Shown: positions 8,630 to 16,177, numbered from the stretch's first letter. The stretch: DNA of 64,000 nt from Peptococcaceae bacterium BICA1-7 (GCA_000802095.1 JUEB01000029.1:124001-188000), one strand, 5' to 3'. Translations and numbers: made by a program. The notes: generated from the sequence alone by a model not told the origin.

Positions 8630-8746
8630 AAAAGCACCAATGGTGCTCGCCCTTCTCGAGTGCTGTCAGAGGAAGCTTTTTTGAAACGCTCTTAACGGAA
8701 AGTGGAAAACTTAAGGAGAACTATACTTCATAAGCGTTATAAAAAA
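8625..8746 (+). repeat. Conserved ~122-nt element, copy A (before ftsA-ftsZ)
   Basis: About 105 of 122 bases are identical to a second copy at 35745-35866. It starts at the sbp stop codon, and 109 bases separate it from the ftsA ATG. Paired segments: CTTC/GAAG (8652-8655 with 8672-8675) and AACGCT/AGCGTT (8685-8690 with 8733-8738). AGCAC (8633-8637) can pair with either of two GTGCT segments (8643-8647 or 8660-8664). The 3' end holds the small palindrome ATAAGCGTTAT (8730-8740). It lies sense to the division genes. I do not recognise it as a known RNA family; a regulatory RNA, a small RNA or a mobile element are all possible. Confidence 0.7.
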
Positions 8747-8855
8747 TAAATTGCCTCACTAAAAGGGAAATTACTAATAATGTTGAATTTTACAGCTTAT
8801 AAGTAAAATCCGGTTTCATTTTAGGTGCAGTACGGCCAAACAGAAAGGAACAGCA

Positions 8856-10073
8856 ATGGAATCTGTAGCCGGTCTTGACATCGGTTCATCCCGTGTTATC
8901 GCTGTTGTGCCCGGTACAAGAGACCCAGGGGCTCCCGCCGCAAGTGCAATAAAATGTGGATTTTCATGTGCGGTGGGCATTCGAAAAGGACAGGTTGTTG
9001 ATACTGCAGCCCTGGCTGGTTCCATCAGGGAAGCCCTTGATGTGGCCGGGGAGGCCGCCGGAGTGAAAGTGGAGGCCGTATATGCCGGCTTTCCCGGCCA
9101 CTCGGTGGAGTTTTACATAAAAGAGTCCGGCAATTTAATCGGCAGAGGCAGAAAAATAACAGAACAGGACCTTGAAAGGGTCAGGAGGCTGGCCCTGGTT
9201 TCAGAATTTCCCGAGGGGCGCCGGGTAATCCAGTCGGTACCTCTTGAATATATTCTGGACGGCGTTCCGGTTGGAGGTGATCCTATCGGTATGGCCTGCT
9301 CCAGGCTTAATATGGAATCACTGATTATAACAGCGGACAATGATATGTTGGAAAGACTGTCTGAGGCAATACACAGGGCGGGCGTCAGGATTATTGACTG
9401 GGCCCCCTCGGCGCTGGCTGTGGGAGAGGTGGCCCTGGATAGCGCCCGGCGCCAGGTTGGTGTTGCCCTGGTGGAAATAGGAGATTCCGGCACCAGTGTG
9501 GTGCTCTATAACCATGACCGCCCTACCGCCTTTCAGTGGCTGCCGGTGGGAAGCGGTCATATTACCAGCGACCTGGCTATATGCCTGAGAACTACCCTGG
9601 AGGCGGCCGAGGGGTTGAAAAAAGAGATAGGTCTGTCCGTGGACCCCGCCTGTAGTGACACGGCGGTATCTGTGCCCAGGCTTAGTGGAGTGGGGTTTAA
9701 CGAGGTATCCCGAAATACAGCGGCCAGTATTATCGAGGCCAGGGTGGGAGAGCTTCTGGATATAGTTATTTCATCAGTCAGCAAAATGGCCGGACAGATC
9801 ACTCTTACCGGCGGGATAGTGCTGGCGGGGGGCGGAAGCCTGATCCCGGGTATGTCCGCCTATGCGTCAAAATACCTTAATTGCCGGATAGAGGTTGGCG
9901 CCCCGGACGTCGGGGGTTTAAACATAGAAAAGCATCCTGTGCCCGGGGCGGACTGCTTCGGGGCGCTGGGTTTATTGAAATATTTTTCAAAAAGATCCCA
10001 TACCCTGCCTGAAAACCGTCAGCCTGAGGATTTCTGGAGTAAATTTAGAGGTTTGTTCAGGGTTTCCAGATAA
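8856..10073 (+). CDS. ftsA: Cell-division protein FtsA
   Basis: FtsA is the actin-fold ATPase that tethers FtsZ to the membrane. The 405-residue product has the phosphate-1 loop GLDIGSSRV at residues 6-14, the SHS2/1C insertion domain after residue 85, a phosphate-2-like VEIGDSGTSVVL segment and the adenosine motif GGIVLAGGGSLIPG near residue 325. The C-terminus DFWSKFRGLFRVSR looks like the amphipathic membrane-targeting helix. It is more divergent than Bacillus FtsA but complete. ATG 8856 has AGAAAGGAAC upstream. It lies 41 bases before ftsZ, so the two are likely co-transcribed, with the copy-A element in the leader region. Confidence 0.88.
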   Translation: MESVAGLDIGSSRVIAVVPGTRDPGAPAASAIKCGFSCAVGIRKGQVVDTAALAGSIREALDVAGEAAGVKVEAVYAGFPGHSVEFYIKESGNLIGRGRKITEQDLERVRRLALVSEFPEGRRVIQSVPLEYILDGVPVGGDPIGMACSRLNMESLIITADNDMLERLSEAIHRAGVRIIDWAPSALAVGEVALDSARRQVGVALVEIGDSGTSVVLYNHDRPTAFQWLPVGSGHITSDLAICLRTTLEAAEGLKKEIGLSVDPACSDTAVSVPRLSGVGFNEVSRNTAASIIEARVGELLDIVISSVSKMAGQITLTGGIVLAGGGSLIPGMSAYASKYLNCRIEVGAPDVGGLNIEKHPVPGADCFGALGLLKYFSKRSHTLPENRQPEDFWSKFRGLFRVSR

Positions 10074-10114
10074 AGCTTAGCGGCGTTTAACAAATTAAAG
10101 GGAGGAAATCTTAA

Positions 10115-11167
10115 ATGATTGATGTTGAGCTCGACCTTGATCAATTTGCCAATATAAAAGTAATTGGAGTCGGGGGCGGGGGCAATAACGCTGTTAACAG
10201 AATGATCAGCTCGGGCCTTAAAGGAGTAGAGTTCATTTCGGTTAATACTGATGCCCAGGCCCTTCAGCTCTCCCAGACAGATATAAAAATTCAAATAGGC
10301 ACAAAGCTAACCAAGGGGCTCGGTGCGGGGGCAAACCCGGAGATAGGGCAGAAGGCCGCCGAGGAGAGCCGCGATGAAATTATTAAGTGCCTTAAGGGTG
10401 CAGATATGGTTTTTGTCACCGCCGGTATGGGGGGGGGCACAGGCACCGGGGCAGCTCCCATAGTTGCTGAGGTAGCCAAGGAAATGGGCGCCCTTACCGT
10501 GGGTGTGGTTACCAAGCCCTTCACCTTTGAGGGCCGCAAAAGAATGTCCCACGCCGAGACCGGCACACAGAACCTTAAGGACAAGGTTGACACACTTATC
10601 ACCATACCCAATGACAGGCTCCTGCAGGTGATAGACAAGCACACATCCATAATGGAGGCCTTCAGGATTGCTGATGATGTCCTGCGGCAGGGAGTCCAGG
10701 GCATATCCGACCTCATAGCTGTGCCCGGGCTTATTAACCTTGACTTTGCCGATGTGAAGACCATTATGAAGGATACCGGATCGGCGCTTATGGGGATAGG
10801 TATAGCGGCGGGAGAAAACCGAGCATCCGAGGCCGCCCGGATGGCCATATCCAGCCCTCTGCTGGAGACATCCATCGAGGGGGCCAGGGGAGTGCTGCTA
10901 AATATTACAGGCGGGTCCTCACTAGGGCTCTTCGAGGTTAACGAGGCTGCGGAGATAATAGCTCAGGCTGCAGATCCCGAGGCGAACATCATATTCGGGG
11001 CGGTAATTGACGAAAGGCTTGAGGATGAAGTACGGGTCACCGTTATCGCCACCGGGTTTGACCAGAAGGCTGTAAAAAGGGAAAGGCTAAAGCCGGAAAT
11101 GGAGATAAAATCATTTAGCAGCGGTAATGATGAGCTGGATATACCGGCCTTTCTGAGAAGAAAATAA
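10115..11167 (+). CDS. ftsZ: Cell-division protein FtsZ
   Basis: FtsZ is the tubulin-like GTPase that forms the Z-ring. The 350-residue protein has the nucleotide-binding [13 protein letters not shown] near residue 18, the tubulin signature GGGTGTGA at residues 106-113 and the T7-loop [11 protein letters not shown]. The conserved C-terminal tail is [12 protein letters not shown], which binds FtsA and SepF, both encoded in this window. The linker before the tail is short. The ATG follows GGGAGG. A strong hairpin terminator at 11254 closes the ftsA-ftsZ unit. Confidence 0.99.
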   Translation: MIDVELDLDQFANIKVIGVGGGGNNAVNRMISSGLKGVEFISVNTDAQALQLSQTDIKIQIGTKLTKGLGAGANPEIGQKAAEESRDEIIKCLKGADMVFVTAGMGGGTGTGAAPIVAEVAKEMGALTVGVVTKPFTFEGRKRMSHAETGTQNLKDKVDTLITIPNDRLLQVIDKHTSIMEAFRIADDVLRQGVQGISDLIAVPGLINLDFADVKTIMKDTGSALMGIGIAAGENRASEAARMAISSPLLETSIEGARGVLLNITGGSSLGLFEVNEAAEIIAQAADPEANIIFGAVIDERLEDEVRVTVIATGFDQKAVKRERLKPEMEIKSFSSGNDELDIPAFLRRK

Positions 11168-11253
11168 GGTGGTTTGTATTTGGCTTAATGAATTGATTTA
11201 TAAGCAGTTAATAAAAAGAATGTCACATACTAAATAATGACAAAAATAGAAGG

Positions 11254-11287
11254 TCCTGGCATGTATAATAATAGCCAGGGCTTTTTA
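11254..11287 (+). terminator. Terminator after ftsZ
   Basis: TCCTGGC (11254-11260) pairs with GCCAGGG (11274-11280), followed by a T-rich run. It lies 87 bases after the ftsZ stop. Confidence 0.8.
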
Positions 11288-11317
11288 TTTTTATTACCAG
11301 GGAGCCAGGATACGGGT

Positions 11318-11505
11318 CAGTAGACAGGAGACGGGAATGTCCAGGGTATCACCGGTATGTCGATTACTAATGCTTATACTGAGGAATACGAATCACTTTA
11401 TATTGCCACAGAGATGGCGTAGCTTTAGCTTTATGTCAAAGCATATAAAACTCCTGTCTCCTGTCTCCCGTCTCCCGACCGGAGGTATTAACCTTAAGCA
11501 GGCTG
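11318..11505. repeat. Degenerate ~30-nt repeat units before spoIIGA
   Basis: In the 402-base gap ahead of spoIIGA, GGTCAGTAGACAGGAGACGGG (11318 on) and the oppositely oriented stretch at 11450-11500 (CTCCTGTCTCC..., then CTCCCGACCGGAGGTATTAA and CCTTAAGCAGG) are members of the intergenic repeat family described at 14543. No convincing gene lies in this gap; small open frames there have no ribosome site or conserved motif. Confidence 0.55.
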
Positions 11506-11569
11506 TCATATGCACTCAATTATGGCCATATACTGGTGGGAGAGCAGCCGGCTTTCCCGGAGGTGCCTT

Positions 11570-12490
11570 ATGAGCGTCACTGTGGTGTACCTGGATAAGC
11601 TTTTCATCGGGAACCTGCTGGCTGACTCGCTGATCCTCTGGGCAGCGGGCAGACTCAGTCAGATAAGGGTGAAACCCTACAGAATAATAATAGGATCATG
11701 CATTGGAAGTTTGTACTCACTGGCCCTCTTTCTTCCAGGAACCGATTATCTGCTGGGCTTTCCGGTGAAATTCACAGTGTCACTTCTGATGTTGGCGGCC
11801 TCTTTCGCCCCCCTGCCACCGAGGAAGCTGGCAGCCTGTATGGCCTTCTTCTACCTGGTGTCTTTTGTCTCGGGCGGGGCGGTAATTGGCATTTCCTATT
11901 TTATCAGCCAGTCAGGAGGCGTAAAGGGAATAAGCGGCTTTGCAGAGGTGATCAGCCAGCATAGCTGGTCGGGGTTTATCCTTGCCATGGCTATAATATG
12001 GGTGGGGGTGGCGGTGCTGCCCCGCTATTTTAAAAAAAGACAGGGGTTTTTATCAAATAAACTGGCGATAACAATATTTATGGAAGGTCAGCGGGTTACT
12101 GTCAGAGGGCTTATTGATACCGGCAGCAGCCTGTGTGATCCGGTTACCGGGGAGCCGGTGGTAGTGGTTGAGCACAGTGCCTTGAAGGATCTTCTGCCGG
12201 TCCCCATGAAGGACACCGGCGCCTGCACCGGAAATGCTATTTCTCTCATTGAGAGCATGATGGATACCTCCTGGTCTGATAGGCTTAGACTAATACCTTT
12301 CCAGTCACTGGGGAGTGACAGGGGCATACTGCTGGGCATTAAGCCGGACAGGGTCGAGTATACCTGGGACAGCCGGATGCTTAAAGTTGAAAAAGTGGTC
12401 ATAGGCGTTCACGGAAAAAGGCTTGACGCAGGCGATGAGTATAACGCAATAATCAATCCAGCCCTGTTTGAACTGTCCGTACCGGCATAA
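11570..12490 (+). CDS. spoIIGA: Sigma-E processing peptidase SpoIIGA
   Basis: SpoIIGA is the membrane aspartic protease that removes the pro-sequence of SigE in the mother cell after the SpoIIR signal from the forespore. The 306-residue protein has five hydrophobic segments in its first ~150 residues and a cytoplasmic retropepsin-like domain with LIDTGSSLCDP; the catalytic Asp is residue 183. ATG 11570 is preferred over the in-frame ATG at 11510 because CGGAGG sits seven bases upstream and the product then begins VTVVYLDKLF like homologues. sigE follows 95 bases later, the classical pairing of protease and substrate. Confidence 0.95.
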   Translation: MSVTVVYLDKLFIGNLLADSLILWAAGRLSQIRVKPYRIIIGSCIGSLYSLALFLPGTDYLLGFPVKFTVSLLMLAASFAPLPPRKLAACMAFFYLVSFVSGGAVIGISYFISQSGGVKGISGFAEVISQHSWSGFILAMAIIWVGVAVLPRYFKKRQGFLSNKLAITIFMEGQRVTVRGLIDTGSSLCDPVTGEPVVVVEHSALKDLLPVPMKDTGACTGNAISLIESMMDTSWSDRLRLIPFQSLGSDRGILLGIKPDRVEYTWDSRMLKVEKVVIGVHGKRLDAGDEYNAIINPALFELSVPA

Positions 12491-12495
12491 AAATG

Positions 12496-12559
12496 TAGTC
12501 AGTCGTCAGATTATATGGGGCGGACGGTTGTGTCTGATGACCGGCGTCCTACGACTGAC
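12496..12559. repeat. Inverted repeat between spoIIGA and sigE
   Basis: GTCAGTCGT (12498-12506) pairs perfectly with ACGACTGAC (12551-12559). An overlapping alternative, TCGTCAGA (12503-12510) with TCTGATGA (12533-12540), is also possible, so the two hairpins exclude each other. The arms resemble those at 22225-22281. It may lower sigE expression relative to spoIIGA or simply be an intergenic repeat. Confidence 0.5.
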
Positions 12560-12585
12560 GACTTATGGCACGGGAGGAAAGAGAA

Positions 12586-13311
12586 ATGCTTAATCTATGG
12601 AGGATAAAGCTGACGCTCCGGCTTACTCTGGTCAGAGTGCTGGGGTGGCTTGGTGAAAGGCCCGAAGTATATTATGTCGGGAGCAGTGAGGCGCTGCCTC
12701 CACCTCTCTCCAACGATGAGGAGATGTTCCTGATAAACAAGCTGGAGGCCGGGGATGGGGCTGTCCGTAGCGTGCTGATAGAAAGAAACCTGCGGCTGGT
12801 TGTATATATAGCCAGGAAGTTCGAGAGTACCGGGGTAGGTATAGAGGATCTTGTTTCCATAGGCACCATCGGACTGATCAAGGCGGTCAACACCTTTGAC
12901 CCGGCCAAAAAAATAAAGCTGGCCACCTATGCCTCCCGGTGCATAGAAAACGAGATACTCATGTACCTCAGGAGGAGCAACAAAACCAGGACAGAAGTAT
13001 CCTTCGACGAGCCCCTTAACATAGACTGGGACGGCAATGAGCTGCTGCTTTCCGATGTGCTGGGCACCGAGAACGACATTATATATAAATACATTGAGGA
13101 AGAGGTGGACAAAAAGCTGCTGCACCTGGCCCTACAGAGGCTGAATGGGAGGGAAAGAAGGATAATGGAGCTGCGCTTCGGCCTCAACAACGGGTCGGAG
13201 AAAACCCAGAAAGAGGTGGCCGACATGCTGGGGATATCCCAGTCCTATATTTCCAGGCTGGAAAAGAGGATCATCAAGAGACTGAAAAAGGAGATCCACA
13301 GGATGGAGTGA
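12586..13311 (+). CDS. sigE: RNA polymerase sigma factor SigE (pro-form)
   Basis: SigE is the early mother-cell sporulation sigma factor, made as a membrane-associated precursor. The 241-residue product has the amphipathic/hydrophobic pro-sequence and the [15 protein letters not shown] junction around residues 27-41 where SpoIIGA cleaves. Region 2 ([28 protein letters not shown]) and region 4 ([20 protein letters not shown]) follow. Nearly all positions agree with B. subtilis SigE, including the [18 protein letters not shown] linker. ATG 12586 is used because GGGAGG at 12572 is well spaced; ATG 12565 has no ribosome site. A terminator lies at 13430. Confidence 0.97.
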   Translation: MLNLWRIKLTLRLTLVRVLGWLGERPEVYYVGSSEALPPPLSNDEEMFLINKLEAGDGAVRSVLIERNLRLVVYIARKFESTGVGIEDLVSIGTIGLIKAVNTFDPAKKIKLATYASRCIENEILMYLRRSNKTRTEVSFDEPLNIDWDGNELLLSDVLGTENDIIYKYIEEEVDKKLLHLALQRLNGRERRIMELRFGLNNGSEKTQKEVADMLGISQSYISRLEKRIIKRLKKEIHRME

Positions 13312-13317
13312 GTCAGG

Positions 13318-13425
13318 GCTTAAGGGCTATGACTTGGGGTCGGGAGACTGCTTAACGGTAATACTTTTGGTCAGGAGACAGGAGACTGCTCAAGGGTAAT
13401 ACTTCCGGTCGGGAGACAGGAGAAT
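13318..13425 (+). repeat. Tandem degenerate ~30-nt repeat units after sigE
   Basis: Three successive units begin GGTCGGGAG or GGTCAGGAG and continue CTGCTTAACGGTAATACTT or CTGCTCAAGGGTAATACTT. They lie directly downstream of sigE and have the same orientation as the first half of the array at 14543. Confidence 0.65.
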
Positions 13426-13429
13426 ATTT

Positions 13430-13452
13430 CCGCCGCTTTGCGGCGGTTTTTT
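13430..13452 (+). terminator. Terminator after sigE
   Basis: CCGCCGC (13430-13436), a three-base loop, GCGGCGG (13440-13446), then TTTTTT. Confidence 0.88.
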
Positions 13453-13539
13453 GTTGCAGGAAAGCATCTGGTGTTTAGCGGAGTCTTTACATTTATATAT
13501 TTACTGATTTTCTCCTGACCCGGGACAATTGTAGCGTGC

Positions 13540-13625
13540 AACTCCTGTCTCCTGACCGGAGATACTACCCCCAAGCAGTCTCCTGACCCGGGATAATACT
13601 ATTGAGCAGTCTCCCGCCGTCTCCC
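13540..13625 (-). repeat. Degenerate ~30-nt repeat units, inverted orientation
   Basis: CTCCTGTCTCCTGACCGGAG, then ATACTACCCCCAAGCAG, then CTCCTGACCCGGGATAATAC and TATTGAGCAG are inverse-oriented units of the same family as 13318-13425. The two sets face each other across the sigE terminator and could form a long imperfect hairpin. The sigE-sigG gap (437 bases) otherwise holds two terminators and a sigG promoter. Confidence 0.6.
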
Positions 13626-13643
13626 CGCCGTCTGCAAGACGGC

Positions 13644-13666
13644 ACCGCCTGGAAGGCGGTTTTTTG
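13644..13666 (+). terminator. Second terminator in the sigE-sigG gap
   Basis: ACCGCC (13644-13649), a short loop, GGCGGT (13655-13660), then a T run. The small hairpin GCCGTCTGCAAGACGGC (13627-13643) lies just before it. Confidence 0.75.
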
Positions 13667-13695
13667 GGTATTCGGTATAAAGGCTCTGGCCGGGG

Positions 13696-13726
13696 GTAAT
13701 AATGTGATTGAAGCCGATGCATAATA
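13696..13726 (+). promoter_or_regulatory. Candidate forespore (SigF/SigG) promoter of sigG
   Basis: GTAATA (13696-13701), 18 bases, then CATAATA (13720-13726), which fits the SigG -10 pattern CATnnTA. It sits 22 bases before the sigG ATG. SigF-started and SigG-maintained transcription of sigG is known from Bacillus. Confidence 0.45.
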
Positions 13727-13748
13727 TGGAAAGAGGTGGGAGTCTCCG

Positions 13749-14522
13749 ATGCTGGTGAACAAGGTAGAAATTTGCGGTGTAAATACATCAAAACTCCCAG
13801 TACTTACCGGATCCCAGATGCGCATACTTTTTGAAGCAATGCACCGGGGCGATGGCGGGTCACGAAGTCAGCTGATCAACGGCAACCTGCGGCTGGTGTT
13901 AAGTGTAATTCAGAGGTTTACCAATAGGGGCGAGTATGTGGATGACCTTTTTCAGGTGGGCTGTATAGGTCTCATGAAGGCCATCGATAATTTCGATCTG
14001 TCTCAGAATGTAAAGTTTTCCACTTACGCCGTGCCCATGATAATAGGAGAAATAAGGAGATATTTGAGGGACAACAACCCCATCAGGGTCAGCCGCTCTC
14101 TCCGGGATGTGGCCTACAAGGCGCTGCAGGTCAGGGACAGCCTGGTAAACCGCTATTCCAGGGAGCCCTCCATAAATGAAATAGCCGGGGAGCTTAAAAT
14201 GCCCAGGGAGGAGATAGTATTCGCCCTGGACGCCATCCAGGAGCCAATCTCATTATTCGAGCCCATCTATCATGATGGAGGGGACCCTATATTTGTAATG
14301 GACCAGATCAGTGATGAAAAGAACCATGATCAAAACTGGCTGGAGGGAATTGGTATCAGGGATGCCCTCCGTAAGCTGAGTGATCGGGAGAAGCATATAC
14401 TGACGCTGCGCTTTTATGAGGGAAAAACCCAGATGGAGGTTGCCGAGGAGATAGGCATTTCCCAGGCCCAGGTTTCCAGACTGGAAAAGGCGGCCCTCAA
14501 TCATATGAAGAAGTATCTTTAG
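13749..14522 (+). CDS. sigG: RNA polymerase sigma factor SigG
   Basis: SigG is the late forespore sigma factor that drives SASP, germination-receptor and other spore-core genes. The 257-residue product opens NKVEICGVNTSKLPVLTG, the conserved SigG N-terminus. It has region 2 (NGNLRLVLSVIQRFTNRGEYVDDLFQ interval), the NNPIRVSRSLRDVAYKALQ region 3 and region 4 (EEIGISQAQVSRLEKAA). The DAIQ and SLFEPIYHDGGDP segments are diagnostic against SigF. The ATG has AGAGGTGGGAG upstream. It probably has its own forespore promoter, as terminators separate it from sigE. Confidence 0.97.
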   Translation: MLVNKVEICGVNTSKLPVLTGSQMRILFEAMHRGDGGSRSQLINGNLRLVLSVIQRFTNRGEYVDDLFQVGCIGLMKAIDNFDLSQNVKFSTYAVPMIIGEIRRYLRDNNPIRVSRSLRDVAYKALQVRDSLVNRYSREPSINEIAGELKMPREEIVFALDAIQEPISLFEPIYHDGGDPIFVMDQISDEKNHDQNWLEGIGIRDALRKLSDREKHILTLRFYEGKTQMEVAEEIGISQAQVSRLEKAALNHMKKYL

Positions 14523-14542
14523 CTCAAGGGCATTCACGATTT

Positions 14543-14765
14543 GTCGGAGTAGCTAAGGGATAATACCTGTTGGCCGGAGGGGCTCACGGGCAGTACCTTT
14601 CGGTGGGAGGAGCTAAAGGGCAGTATCTTTCGGTCGGAGACCATCAGGAACTGCACTTCTACCCCCTCCGGCATACAGGGAATGCTCCTTTAGGCCCTCC
14701 GGCCATCCGGAAATACATCTCCGGCTACTCCGACCAACCGGAAATACTTTCTTAGCCCTCCGACA
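14543..14765. repeat. Array of ~30-nt repeats in two inverted halves (sigG-spoIIR gap)
   Basis: Four 30-base units run in one direction, each starting GTCGGAG, GCCGGAG or GTGGGAG and containing an AGCTAAGGG/AGCTAAAGGG core and a TACC-TTTCG end. They are followed by four units in the opposite sense (CTCCGGC or CTCCGACC start, GGAAATAC core, CTTAGCC end). Units are about 60-75% alike. The arrangement would make a long imperfect hairpin between sigG and spoIIR. It is the clearest example of a family also seen near 11450, 13318, 13540, 15523, 21164, 23372, 40890 and 44052. There are no identical repeats with distinct spacers, so it is not CRISPR. Confidence 0.75.
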
Positions 14766-14779
14766 GAATAAGTCTTACA

Positions 14780-14809
14780 GTATAATATAATCACTTTATG
14801 TCCAAACTT
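14780..14809 (+). promoter_or_regulatory. Candidate SigF promoter of spoIIR
   Basis: GTATA (14780-14784), 15 bases, then GTCCAAACTT (14800-14809), which fits the SigF pattern GyATA-n15-GGnnAnAnTw with one mismatch. The predicted transcription start falls at about the spoIIR ATG (14815), implying a leaderless message. spoIIR is a SigF gene in Bacillus. Confidence 0.5.
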
Positions 14810-14814
14810 ATATT

Positions 14815-15522
14815 ATGAATGATCATAAGTGGTTAGTTATATCTTTAAGAAAAACAGTCTTAGCAGTGCTTCTTATCTTGGCCGGGGCTATGGTGGCTGC
14901 CGGGATCTGGCTGGACCACAGGGGGTCGGGTATTCCCCTGAACTCCGGAGAGCTGATCAGGTTTCATGTTATAGCAAACAGCGATTCCTATGCCGACCAG
15001 GCTCTTAAGCTTAAAGTCAGGGACGAGGTAGTAAGGGCGGTGGGGCCCGTTTTTAAAGGGGCCGGCAGTATAGGAGAGGCCAGACAAAGGGTGGATGAAA
15101 ATATTGACCTGATCGTCTCCACTGCGGTGGAAACCATAAACAGCAGCGGCTGCAGCTACCCGGTGAGGGTAATTCACGGTAATTTCCAGTTTCCTGAAAA
15201 GACCTACCGGGTAGCCCGGGGGGGCGGGAGTGAGGAAGATATCACCCTTCCTGCCGGTGAATATGAGGCAGTCAGAGTTGTCATCGGGGAAGGCAGGGGT
15301 GCCAACTGGTGGTGTGTTCTGTTTCCTCCACTTTGCTTCGTAAGCCCGCCGGAAGGGGAAGGCGGTGGCGCCGACCCTTCCGGGAGCATTGAAGAATTTC
15401 CTGCAGGAGCGCCTCCAGCCTTCAGGTATGATTATACCGAGCCGGGGGTGGCCTCGGAACCATGCCGGGTGGAGTACAGGTTTAAGGTAGTGGAGTGGTT
15501 TAATGCTTATACTGAGGGTTAA
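14815..15522 (+). CDS. spoIIR: Stage II sporulation protein R (SpoIIR)
   Basis: SpoIIR is the forespore-secreted signalling protein that activates SpoIIGA and so pro-SigE processing. The 235-residue product has an N-terminal membrane/signal segment (about residues 14-32) and the conserved IRFHVIANSDSYADQALKLKVRD start of the mature domain (quoted in part). Later come a GANWWCVLFPPLCFV block and the EYRFKVVEWF end. No Shine-Dalgarno is visible upstream of ATG 14815, and a SigF-like promoter abuts it, so translation may start on a leaderless mRNA. It lies between the 30-nt repeat array and a repeat-derived terminator. Substrate protease and substrate sigma factor are both encoded nearby. Confidence 0.93.
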   Translation: MNDHKWLVISLRKTVLAVLLILAGAMVAAGIWLDHRGSGIPLNSGELIRFHVIANSDSYADQALKLKVRDEVVRAVGPVFKGAGSIGEARQRVDENIDLIVSTAVETINSSGCSYPVRVIHGNFQFPEKTYRVARGGGSEEDITLPAGEYEAVRVVIGEGRGANWWCVLFPPLCFVSPPEGEGGGADPSGSIEEFPAGAPPAFRYDYTEPGVASEPCRVEYRFKVVEWFNAYTEG

Positions 15523-15532
15523 TTGGTCGGGA

Positions 15533-15649
15533 GACGGGAGACGGGAGGTGCTCACGGGTAATACCCCGGGTCAGTAGACGGGAGTAATCCCCATCTGAGC
15601 TCCGATGTTCAGTAGGACTGACGAGCTCCCGTCTCCCGTCGTTTTTTTT
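15533..15649 (+). terminator. Repeat-derived inverted repeat with T8 tail after spoIIR
   Basis: The 15-base arm GACGGGAGACGGGAG (15533-15547) is exactly complementary to CTCCCGTCTCCCGTC (15626-15640), which is followed by GTTTTTTTT. A shorter alternative uses GACGGGAG at 15577-15584. The arms are members of the ~30-nt repeat family, here apparently serving as a terminator. Confidence 0.6.
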
Positions 15650-15715
15650 CATGGATTCAGTTCAGATCAGGATGCCGCCCTCATATACATAATGTAATCG
15701 GGGGGTGTCCATAAA

Positions 15716-16006
15716 ATGGTAAAAATTTCAGACCTCAGGCTGAGAGAAGTAATAAATATTACCGACGGCAGGCGGCTGGGACCTATTAAGGACATAGACA
15801 TTGATCTGGATGAGGGCCGTATTAATGCTATTATTCTCCCTTACCCCGGGGCCAGGCTGATAGGCTTTTTCAGCAGCAGGGAAAATGAAATAGTGATCCC
15901 CTGGGATAAGATCATAAGGATTGGGGTGGATGTGATACTGGTAGAGCTCAACATACCCCATGACGATCGGGGGGGAGGGTATTACCAGGGCAGAGGGCGT
16001 CTGTAG
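15716..16006 (+). CDS. YlmC/YmxH family PRC-barrel sporulation protein
   Basis: The 96-residue protein has a PRC-barrel fold: SDLRLREVINITDGRRLG, then DIDIDLDEGRI, IILPYPG, GFFSSRENEIVIPW and IIRIGVDVILVEL. It matches the YlmC/YmxH family, which is restricted to endospore formers; the biochemical role is not established. ATG 15716 has GGGGG at 15701-15705. It is a single-gene unit between the spoIIR terminator and its own terminator at 16071. Family assignment is good, function open. Confidence 0.85.
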   Translation: MVKISDLRLREVINITDGRRLGPIKDIDIDLDEGRINAIILPYPGARLIGFFSSRENEIVIPWDKIIRIGVDVILVELNIPHDDRGGGYYQGRGRL

Positions 16007-16070
16007 GGCGGAAAAATTATCCTGGTAAAGTCAAGCCTTCAAAAATTGCAAAAATTTAAATTATTAGCAT

Positions 16071-16097
16071 GGAGAGAATTATTTCTCTCCTTTTTTA
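16071..16097 (+). terminator. Terminator after the YlmC/YmxH gene
   Basis: GGAGAGAA (16071-16078), TTAT loop, TTCTCTCC (16083-16090), then TTTTTT. Confidence 0.9.
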
Positions 16098-16119
16098 ATT
16101 GTTGGTGCATTTTTCCCTT

Positions 16120-16177
16120 TTGCCGGGCCATTCAATATATAGTATAATGCATCCAGTAATCATACTATATATGTGTA
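16120..16177 (+). promoter_or_regulatory. nrd operon promoter with two NrdR boxes
   Basis: TTGCCG (16120-16125), 17 bases, TATAAT (16143-16148) form a good SigA promoter. ATTCAATATATAGTAT (16130-16145) matches the NrdR-box consensus (acaCwATATATwGtgt-like) at 13 of 16 positions and overlaps the -10. A weaker half-conserved box, ATACTATATATGTGTA, lies at 16162-16177. The boxes start 32 bases apart, about three helical turns, the spacing usual for paired NrdR boxes. This predicts repression of nrdR-nrdD-nrdJ by NrdR. Confidence 0.75.

Noticed and set aside
8625-8746. Known riboswitch or T-box
   Set aside because: None of the conserved cores I can recall (T-box, c-di-GMP-I/II, c-di-AMP, SAM, TPP, glycine, fluoride, guanidine, cobalamin) is present.
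11366-11382. 16-base identity AATGCTTATACTGAGG with the end of spoIIR (near 15502)
   Set aside because: About one such match is expected by chance in a window of this size; surrounding bases do not align.
14570-14755. 61-codon frame inside the repeat array
   Set aside because: It follows the repeat units, has no ribosome site, and its repeated peptide merely mirrors the DNA repeat.
14543-14765. CRISPR-like array
   Set aside because: The ~30-nt units are degenerate, directly adjoining and partly inverted; there are no identical repeats separated by unique spacers, and no cas genes occur.
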